DNA from: a virus
Virus record (IMG/VR): IMGVR_UViG_3300037585_004733
Location: 1 to 56,444 of that record
Length of the DNA: 56,444 nt
Direction: 5' to 3' (one strand)
The notes under the pieces are model-generated. The model did not search any database. It saw nothing but the letters and a program-made list of their open reading frames with translations, and was not told the DNA's origin. Below are positions 50,532-56,444 of this stretch, in pieces (the stretch's first letter is position 1; the number at the start of each line of letters is the position of its first letter). The translations under genes were made by a program, and so were the position numbers.

Positions 50532-51035
50532 ATGGCAAATCCAATGTATGGACAAAATAAAGCAGATGATGGTCTTGATATGGCTAGTAATGCTAACTTA
50601 GGTGGTTTAGATGTAATTGTAGGCGGTGATGATGAAGCATTTACTTTAAGTAAAGCTGATTGTTGCAAGACCTATGTTAACGGGAATGCTGGTGGCATGG
50701 ATATTAGTCTTCCCTCAATAAGTGCAGCAGATGCTGGGTTATGGATAAAAATTCAAACAGGAGTTACAGTAACTGCTTCTGATTTGATTTCTGTTACTGC
50801 CCAATCTGGAGATCTTCTTGAAGGTCATGTAATAATGACTAAAGCTACTGATGCAGTAGCTAACGCAGTTTACTTTGCAGCAGATGAATCTAATGACCTT
50901 ATTTTTTCAATGAATGGTGGCACTACCGGTGGTTTAATAGGTAGTTGGGCTAAATTCACTGTTAATAAGAATGGTTATTGGTCTGTTGAAGGTGAACTAA
51001 ATGGTAGCTCTACATTAGCTACTCCATTTTCTTAA
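50532..51035 (+). CDS. Capsid decoration protein 1 (paralogue pair)
   Basis: A 167-aa Gly/Ala/Ser-rich beta protein right after the capsid gene (AAGGAGG before ATG 50532). It contains LSKADCCKTYVN..GMDISLPSIS.AADAGLWIKIQTG, matched in the next protein by LARGDSGKIFFV..AYVISLPELSSNIAGWNAEFILRTAG. Head decoration is the likely role because of position. Confidence 0.6.
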   Translation: MANPMYGQNKADDGLDMASNANLGGLDVIVGGDDEAFTLSKADCCKTYVNGNAGGMDISLPSISAADAGLWIKIQTGVTVTASDLISVTAQSGDLLEGHVIMTKATDAVANAVYFAADESNDLIFSMNGGTTGGLIGSWAKFTVNKNGYWSVEGELNGSSTLATPFS

Positions 51036-51046
51036 GGAGGTAACTG

Positions 51047-51511
51047 ATGGCTAATGTAAAACTAGGCAGTCAAGCTTCTTGGAACAATGATTATGCTGAG
51101 TCAATAACCACTACTAAGCAATTAGCACGTGGTGATTCTGGCAAAATATTCTTTGTTGATCAAGGGTCTGGTGCTTATGTTATCAGCCTACCTGAACTAT
51201 CTAGCAATATTGCTGGATGGAATGCTGAGTTTATTTTAAGAACTGCAGGTGATGCAGTTGAAGTAAACTGCTATGGCGTTCCTCAAGGTGGTATAGCTGT
51301 AGCTGATCCAGTTGATACTGATAGCGATAAGATGTATGCTGTAGAAATAGGGCATACAGAAGCTGTCGCTTCTGCAACAGATGGAATAGCATTTGGTGCA
51401 AGTGCGACAAGTATTGGCGCAAGAATCAAAGTTACTACAGATGGTACATCTTGGTATGCTATGGGATTTGGTGGCGTTGCTGCTGATATCGTAGACTTAG
51501 ATACTGACTGA
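51047..51511 (+). CDS. Capsid decoration protein 2 (paralogue pair)
   Basis: A 154-aa product with the same beta layout as its neighbour and an identical style of ending (TDGTSWYAMGFGG against KNGYWSVEGELNG). AAGGAGG precedes ATG 51047. It is followed by a terminator, closing the capsid block. Duplication followed by divergence is likely. Confidence 0.6.
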   Translation: MANVKLGSQASWNNDYAESITTTKQLARGDSGKIFFVDQGSGAYVISLPELSSNIAGWNAEFILRTAGDAVEVNCYGVPQGGIAVADPVDTDSDKMYAVEIGHTEAVASATDGIAFGASATSIGARIKVTTDGTSWYAMGFGGVAADIVDLDTD

Positions 51512-51537
51512 TAACTAGTTAAAACAAAATGAATCTG

Positions 51538-51586
51538 CCCCCTCTCACCTGAGGACTTTTCTCTCCCCAGGGAGGGGGTGGGTTTT
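51538..51586 (+). terminator. Terminator after the capsid operon
   Basis: CCCCCTCTC (51538-51546) pairs with GGGAGGGGG (51570-51578), nine pairs with one G-T, and is followed by TGGGTTTTAT. It would limit readthrough from strongly expressed capsid genes into the connector genes. Confidence 0.8.
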
Positions 51587-51599
51587 ATCAAGGAGTTGA

Positions 51600-52397
51600 A
51601 TGAGCGAAACAGTAAGAAAAGCGAAACATGGTCAACCTATCTTTACCCAAGCGGCATATCTTTTTGGTTATAATTCTAGTAGTTTTATAAATAATCAAAA
51701 TCTTATTAGTGCATGGGTTATGGATGGAGTTTGCGATATCTCTCGTAAATTGTATTCTATCAATCCAAGAGATGCCGAGCAATTCACTCGTGTTCGTAAA
51801 TTTACTTCTAACCCAATTAGCATTGATGGTATTATGATTACTAATGTTATAAGAGATACTGGGAATACATATTATAATGAGGCTAAGAGTGTAACTAATG
51901 ATTATCGTATTGCAAAGCGTATACATCCTGGAGTAGCAGCTAGATTACAGGATCCAACTAGTTTACATTTCCGGTCTAAATATAATCCGGTATATTATTT
52001 TGAAGGACAAATAGAGGAAGAGCAAACTGGGAATAGGAATGAATTAATTCTTCAGGTATTACCGACTCCATCAGAAGCATCAGATGTAAAGATAACTTAT
52101 ATACCTTATACTCGAAGGGGCTCAAGTGATGGCTTTACATGGAACAAACTAAATCCAACACAGCATGCATTTATAGAATATTTCCCTGATGAAATGATAT
52201 ATATGGTGGCTAAATATATTGCCATTAGAATGCTAGAAGCTAAAATACAAGAATTAACATTGGTAGAAGAAGATATTGAATTGGCTACAGAATTAAGAAA
52301 GTCACATCTTATCTTGAAGCAAGAATATGAAGCCTATTTTCCTAAGCCTCAAAAACAAGAGCAAGAGGAAGAACAACCTCAAAGGAGAGCTAGATGA
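51600..52397 (+). CDS. Predicted head-tail connector/adaptor protein (265 aa)
   Basis: A 265-aa product. The N-terminal half is mixed, and residues 180-265 form long helices ending in a Gln/Glu/Arg-rich tail (KQEQEEEQPQRRAR). Motifs such as PVYYFEG and LPTPSEASDVKITYIPY recall adaptor proteins that cap the portal in short-tailed phages. Its ATGA overlap with the next connector-like gene supports a linked role. No exact family match. Confidence 0.55.
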   Translation: MSETVRKAKHGQPIFTQAAYLFGYNSSSFINNQNLISAWVMDGVCDISRKLYSINPRDAEQFTRVRKFTSNPISIDGIMITNVIRDTGNTYYNEAKSVTNDYRIAKRIHPGVAARLQDPTSLHFRSKYNPVYYFEGQIEEEQTGNRNELILQVLPTPSEASDVKITYIPYTRRGSSDGFTWNKLNPTQHAFIEYFPDEMIYMVAKYIAIRMLEAKIQELTLVEEDIELATELRKSHLILKQEYEAYFPKPQKQEQEEEQPQRRAR

Positions 52398-52699
52398 AGG
52401 TATCTGAATTAATGGAAAGGGTTGGGAGTGAAGAAACCGGTAGAGTTACTGCTTATTTAAAAGATGCATTAGAAGAGATGAATATGACTTCTCCTGAGCA
52501 TGTAACTAGTGTTGGTATTAATATAGTGGCAGATCAACGTTATTATGATCTTCCTGCAGATTATGTAAAGATATTAGATATTAGAATCAAGAACCATGCA
52601 AATAGTAGCGATGAATATAGAAGTATCCCACGCATGATTGGTGAGCCACCTGTAGAGGATGCTCCGGATTCTCATTATGGTTTTGGAGAGCTAGAGTAA
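52394..52699 (+). CDS. Predicted small connector protein (101 aa)
   Basis: A 101-aa product starting with a helix (KVSELMERVGSEETGRVTAYLKDALEEMN), then a strand (TSVGINIVADQRYYDLPADYVKILDIRI). The phrase Q-R-Y-Y-D-L-P-A-D-Y-V-K resembles the strand pair of phage adaptor proteins (P22 gp4-like or HK97 gp6-like in style). It is coupled to genes on both sides. Confidence 0.58.
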   Translation: MKVSELMERVGSEETGRVTAYLKDALEEMNMTSPEHVTSVGINIVADQRYYDLPADYVKILDIRIKNHANSSDEYRSIPRMIGEPPVEDAPDSHYGFGELE

Positions 52700-53451
52700 T
52701 GGCAGCATCAAAAGAATATGCTTATTTTATTAAAGGCAATAAATTATCTTTAGTTGAAAAAGATTTTAGCGGAACCGGTAGTGGGCTAAACTATACATAT
52801 AGTGCTGCTGATGGCATTGAACTTCCTTCTGGAGGAGGTACATGGAAAAGTCCATTAACTTCTGTTACTAATGGGATACAGATTGAATATACTCATGGTG
52901 GAGGTTATGAATTTACTTATAATTCATTTGTAGGATATGCAGCATATGTAAGCCTTACAGATACTAATGGTACCATTGCTGAATCAACTATAATTGGCAG
53001 TTCAACAAAAGGATTATATGCAATTGCAGCAGAGGGAATAAGTATAAATTGGGGGACATATTTAAGCATTGGAGATTACATTGTGGTAAGAGGGGATTCT
53101 GATTTATCAGGATTGCATAGAATCCATAGCTTTGAGAATTATGGGGGGACCAATAGAGCGATAGTTTTAGATACCAGATATCCATCATCAGGTGCTAATC
53201 AGCGACAAGGATCTTTAAGAGTATACTATGATGTAAAGCCATTATTAGATGAAGATTCAGAAATACAAATTCCTCGGTATAAAGCAGTAGCAATAAGCTA
53301 TTATATTAAAGCTAGACTATTAGAAGATATGGGGAAATTAAAAGAGTCAGAGTATTTTATGGCTAAATTTTTTAAACATTTAGAAAGACATGATGACGCA
53401 AAGGTATGGAGCTTAAGACAAGTTATGCCGGGTGGTCACGCAATTAGATAA
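52699..53451 (+). CDS. Predicted connector/tail protein (250 aa)
   Basis: A 250-aa product: a Gly/Ser/Tyr-rich beta first part (ELPSGGGTWKSPLTSV, HGGGYEFTYNSFVG), a central segment (LSIGDYIVVRGDSDLSGLHRIHSFENYGG) that resembles a small SH3-like barrel, and a helical end (YKAVAISYYIKARLLEDMGKLKESEYFMAKFFKHLERH). The last helices resemble those at the end of adaptor proteins, so it may be the second half of a split connector. Low certainty on function. Confidence 0.52.
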   Translation: MAASKEYAYFIKGNKLSLVEKDFSGTGSGLNYTYSAADGIELPSGGGTWKSPLTSVTNGIQIEYTHGGGYEFTYNSFVGYAAYVSLTDTNGTIAESTIIGSSTKGLYAIAAEGISINWGTYLSIGDYIVVRGDSDLSGLHRIHSFENYGGTNRAIVLDTRYPSSGANQRQGSLRVYYDVKPLLDEDSEIQIPRYKAVAISYYIKARLLEDMGKLKESEYFMAKFFKHLERHDDAKVWSLRQVMPGGHAIR

Positions 53452-53502
53452 CAATAAACGAGCCCATTCACGGACGGTCAGTCCTTAGGGCAGGAGGTAA
53501 AT

Positions 53503-53853
53503 ATGGCAAACTTACATAAATTTACAGTGCAAGAATCATTGAATGCATCAACAGGTAATGCTGGCGGATGGACAGTTAATACATTGCAAACAGTTGAAGG
53601 CAGCGATGATACATTAAATGAACTTCAGTTAAATGATGCTACTACTATAGTGGTACTACAAGCTACTGTAGAAACTCAAATAAGATTTACAACAACTTCA
53701 AATGATTCTGAACAGTTAACTACTGGAGATATTAGTATTCCTGCTAGTTCAATTGTTACCATGAATGTTCCAAGGAATTTAGGGACAGGGATATATTTAC
53801 AATTCGAGTCTGCATCTACCACTCATGGTAATTTAAAGATTGTAGAGGTATAA
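53503..53853 (+). CDS. Small beta-rich structural protein (116 aa)
   Basis: A 116-aa Thr/Ser/Asn-rich product with alternating strands (TIVVLQATVETQIRFTTTSND, IPASSIVTMNVPRNLGTGIYLQFES). It resembles in style the two decoration-like proteins at 44822 and 45237. GCAGGAGG precedes ATG 53503. It is coupled to the large fibre gene one base later, so it may form a fibre base or decoration. Confidence 0.52.
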   Translation: MANLHKFTVQESLNASTGNAGGWTVNTLQTVEGSDDTLNELQLNDATTIVVLQATVETQIRFTTTSNDSEQLTTGDISIPASSIVTMNVPRNLGTGIYLQFESASTTHGNLKIVEV

Positions 53854-53854
53854 T

Positions 53855-55933
53855 ATGCTGAATGGAATGATAAACTCAGTATCTCCAATAAATGTTTCTG
53901 GTGGAAGTTCTGCTGAAATATATTCAGATAAAACTAGAGATAATTATGGAATAGGTGAAAATCTAGTATTTAATGCTCATTCTACTGACAATATAGCTAT
54001 TGGTAAAGATGCTTTAAATAGTACTGGTAATGCTGCTCTCTATAATATTGCTATTGGCAGTGATGCTTTAACTGCAAATGCTACAGGCGATGGTAATGTA
54101 GGTATAGGTTTTAATGCTGGAAAGGCTCTTACAGTAGGTGGCTGTAATACATTAATGGGTTATAATGTTATGGATGCAGCTACTACTGCAACAAACAATA
54201 CTGCTATAGGTTATGCAGCTATGGGCACTGTGCCTGCTGCCCAAGCAGTTACTAAATGTGTAGCTATAGGTGGATATGCCTTAGTGGGTACAGCTGCTAC
54301 TACTACTGGTATAGACAATACAATAGCAATAGGGTATGAAGCTCTTAGTGGACTTACAACTGGTGCTGGCAATACTGCTATTGGACATCAAGCCTTAAAA
54401 ACTCATACAACTGGTAGTAATAATACAGTTATGGGTTATCAAGCTATGGATGATACAGATGACGATGCTAATACTTTATCTTCTTCAGATTGTACATTTA
54501 TAGGAAAAGGAGCAGGCGGTGGAGCTTGGGATAATGGTCCTTGTAGTAGGAATACCTCTCTTGGTTCTGGAAGTATGGCAGGAAACTTAGATAGTGCTGT
54601 TGATAATACTGCTATAGGTTCTACTGCACTATCAGCACTTACAAGTGGGATAAATAATACTGCTGTTGGTAGTGTATCAGGAGGCGGAATTACCTCTGGT
54701 AGCTATAATACAGCTATGGGAAAAGGAGCTTTAGCTTCAGCCTGTGCTGATGCCAATGTAGCTCTTGGATATGCATCTGCAATAGCTACTACAGGAGCTA
54801 ATAATGTTTCAATAGGATATGCATCTATGCTTACAGCTACAGCTGTAGACAGGTGTATATCAATAGGGTATGAAGCATTGGAACTTGCAAATACTAATAC
54901 TTCTGATGGTACTGTTGCTATAGGTTATAAAGCAGGCGAAAGTTATAATCCTGCTGCTGATGCTGTTGGTGGAACTACTCTTGTAGGATATAATTGCGGC
55001 AATGATGATGGTAATGCTGCACATGGATTAACAACAGGAATAAAAAATACTGCTGTAGGGTATGAAGCTTTAGGTGCTAATGCTAATGGTGCACTAACAG
55101 GTAGTGGCAATACTGTAATGGGATATAGAGCCGGGTATGGACTACATACTGGTGCATCATATAATACTCTTATAGGTACTGAAGCTGGAGATGCTATTAC
55201 AGTAGCTACTTATTGTGTAGCAGTTGGAAATCAAGCAGGTGGAAATCAAACTACAGGTTCTCAAAATGTTTATGTCGGTCATAATACTGGTCTTGGTGTT
55301 GATGGTGCAGGGGCTCATAATACTTTTATTGGTGATAATGCTGATGGAGTTAACACTCATTATCAATGTGCTATAGGCAAGGGAGCAGAAACTCAAAATA
55401 AATATGAAGTTCGTATTGGGGCTTTTGGTGGATTCCAATTTTTTTCAGGAGAATTTGAGGCTACTGTTACTGATGCTACTGAATTTAATGTTGCGGATAC
55501 AAATTATATGTTTAAAATACCTGCATTTGCTTATATAAAATCTATTAGTGCTACTTGTTTAAATTTGCATGGAGATAGTACAGCTGATTTTATGATAGTA
55601 AGGTCTGTAGATCCATCGGCTGGTGATGAAGATTTATTAAGTGAAGGAACTTCGGGTTGGATAGAACTACTTGGGGCTGGAGCAGATGGAACTATAAATA
55701 CAGGTAATTTAAGTAGTGGTGGAGCTCATGATTTAGAGGCTGGAAGTACATCAGGTAACTTGAAGCAAGTTTGGTATAATGAAAAGGTATCAAATCTAAA
55801 TACTGCTAATCATGCAACAGAATTAGCTGATAGTTATATTTGGCTTCTTAATGCAGGGACAGGCAATGCAGATAACAACCATACCACAAAAGCTAAATGG
55901 AGAGTATGCGTAGAGTTTATAGGGCAAGATTAA
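53855..55933 (+). CDS. YadA-head-like beta-roll fibre protein
   Basis: A 692-aa product. Residues about 45-520 hold more than 20 repeats of the type N-T-A-I-G-x-x-A-L / N-x-x-I-G (for example NTAIGHQALKTHTTGSNN). This is the left-handed parallel beta-roll repeat of YadA-type trimeric adhesin heads, also used in phage fibres. The last about 160 residues (FQFFSGEFEATVTDATEFNVAD...) are a different globular domain, perhaps a receptor tip. It lies at the end of the connector block and is probably a trimeric host-binding fibre. The repeated DNA makes copy-number variation likely. Confidence 0.8.
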   Translation: MLNGMINSVSPINVSGGSSAEIYSDKTRDNYGIGENLVFNAHSTDNIAIGKDALNSTGNAALYNIAIGSDALTANATGDGNVGIGFNAGKALTVGGCNTLMGYNVMDAATTATNNTAIGYAAMGTVPAAQAVTKCVAIGGYALVGTAATTTGIDNTIAIGYEALSGLTTGAGNTAIGHQALKTHTTGSNNTVMGYQAMDDTDDDANTLSSSDCTFIGKGAGGGAWDNGPCSRNTSLGSGSMAGNLDSAVDNTAIGSTALSALTSGINNTAVGSVSGGGITSGSYNTAMGKGALASACADANVALGYASAIATTGANNVSIGYASMLTATAVDRCISIGYEALELANTNTSDGTVAIGYKAGESYNPAADAVGGTTLVGYNCGNDDGNAAHGLTTGIKNTAVGYEALGANANGALTGSGNTVMGYRAGYGLHTGASYNTLIGTEAGDAITVATYCVAVGNQAGGNQTTGSQNVYVGHNTGLGVDGAGAHNTFIGDNADGVNTHYQCAIGKGAETQNKYEVRIGAFGGFQFFSGEFEATVTDATEFNVADTNYMFKIPAFAYIKSISATCLNLHGDSTADFMIVRSVDPSAGDEDLLSEGTSGWIELLGAGADGTINTGNLSSGGAHDLEAGSTSGNLKQVWYNEKVSNLNTANHATELADSYIWLLNAGTGNADNNHTTKAKWRVCVEFIGQD

Positions 55934-55961
55934 TAAAACTTAAATAAAAAGGAAATTAACA

Positions 55962-56279
55962 GTGAAATATAAAGACTGGAGTGCATTAAAGGCTGCTGGT
56001 AAAGTATCTTTTAAAAAGATAGCAGCGGTAGCAGAAGTAGAAGTAGTACATAACTCAGATGGAAGTATCAAGACACATGGCGTTTCATCTCAAAAAGCAT
56101 ATACTGTACTTGAAAAGAAATCTTACAATCCAGATACAGGGGAAGAATCAACTGTTGAAGAGAAATTAAGCCTGTCTGATTTGGAAAGTAAAGAATCACA
56201 ACTTACAGCTGAACTAGCAAAAGTACAAGCCGAACTTACGGAAGTTGGCAAAATGATAACTGAAATCAAAAAGGTATAA
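55962..56279 (+). CDS. Hypothetical coiled-coil protein (105 aa)
   Basis: A 105-aa product from a GTG start with AAAAAGGAAA upstream. An N-terminal mixed part (SFKKIAAVAEVEVVHNSDG) leads to a coiled coil over the last 40 residues (SDLESKESQLTAELAKVQAELTEVGKMIT). It may be a fibre chaperone or assembly protein because it follows the fibre gene. Function is not proven. Confidence 0.58.
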   Translation: MKYKDWSALKAAGKVSFKKIAAVAEVEVVHNSDGSIKTHGVSSQKAYTVLEKKSYNPDTGEESTVEEKLSLSDLESKESQLTAELAKVQAELTEVGKMITEIKKV

Positions 56280-56281
56280 TA

Positions 56282-56444
56282 ATGAAAACTAAAAAGGTAA
56301 CATCTAAAGAAGTAACCGATTCTAAAGTATCTGAAAATGGAACAATAGATAAACCAACTCCTGAAGAAGAGTTAGAATCTATTAAGTTGCAATATCAAGA
56401 TTCAATAGAAAAGCAGCAACAATACGCTGCTATTGCTCAAAGAT
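56282..56444 (+). CDS. Hypothetical small coiled-coil protein, 5' part
   Basis: ATG 56282 opens the 73-aa gene that continues at the left end of the window (3-170). It begins MKTKKVTSKEVTDSKVSENG. The start lies three bases after the stop of the 105-aa gene, whose end serves as its leader. See the entry at 3-170. Confidence 0.7.
   Translation, partial: MKTKKVTSKEVTDSKVSENGTIDKPTPEEELESIKLQYQDSIEKQQQYAAIAQR
56334..56444. repeat. Direct terminal repeat, right copy
   Basis: Identical to bases 1-111. Together with the uninterrupted frame across the join, it shows that the genome is circular as assembled. Confidence 0.95.

Noticed and set aside
1-56444. CRISPR array, insertion sequence, integrase or attachment sites
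   Set aside because: No spaced direct repeats, transposase, recombinase motifs or matching att-type cores were seen.

Overview
The window is an almost certainly complete, AT-rich, tailed double-stranded DNA phage genome. The first 111 bases are repeated exactly as the last 111, so the contig closes into a circle (or has a short direct terminal repeat), and one gene reads across the join. It has TerS, TerL, a P22-like portal, a scaffold, a major capsid protein, connector-like proteins and a large tail hub/fibre set. It has no tape measure, sheath or tail-tube genes, which suggests a short-tailed (podovirus-like) virion. No integrase, repressor or attachment site was seen, so it looks lytic. 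The host cannot be named. Almost every gene has a strong AGGAG-type ribosome binding site, and an M15-type endolysin is present, so a bacterial host, perhaps Gram-negative and aquatic, is only a guess.

Layout. Two transcription units diverge from about 37.8 kb and meet at a terminator at 24.86 kb. The leftward (minus strand, early) unit runs from 37754 down to 24924. It holds small unknown genes, a long structured non-coding RNA region with a CAT-anticodon tRNA, a ParB-like protein, a ubiquitin-like conjugation cassette, and a replication/recombination set (ERF annealing protein, SSB-like protein, AEP primase-helicase fusion, Holliday-junction-type nuclease). The rightward (plus strand, late) unit starts at promoters near 37.9 and 38.1 kb. 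It carries small coiled-coil and basic proteins, TerS, an 800-aa unknown, TerL, the endolysin, decoration proteins, portal, scaffold, capsid, connectors and a YadA-head-like fibre. It then crosses the contig join to a holin-like protein, a metallophosphoesterase, a giant tail protein, fibres and a series of large internal virion proteins ending at 24829.

Three systems stand out. First, 29547-34161 encodes, in one operon order, a ParB-like protein, a small ubiquitin/ThiS-like protein ending Gly-Gly-Cys, a zinc-ribbon protein, a 535-aa protein with an E2-like active-site pattern, a JAMM/JAB peptidase with all metal and catalytic residues, and a ThiF/E1-like adenylyltransferase. This is the gene content of a PRTRC-type or Bil-type ubiquitin-like conjugation system, here carried by a phage among its replication genes. 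Second, the 1481-aa product of 16698-21143 carries a DYDID motif preceded by a conserved-looking block. This matches the catalytic loop of two-barrel RNA polymerases such as the virion RNA polymerase of crAss-like phages. It lies among giant internal virion proteins, so this phage may inject its own polymerase. Third, about 600 bases at 36060-36660, beside the tRNA, are non-coding and dense in perfect hairpins and long-range helices, recalling the GOLLD/ROOL class of giant ornate phage RNAs.

No DNA polymerase gene was recognised. The phage presumably uses the host replicase with its own primase-helicase, SSB, ERF and resolvase. Limits: all calls were made by eye from motifs and context. Family names for divergent proteins (E2-like, vRNAP, tail parts) need profile or structure searches.
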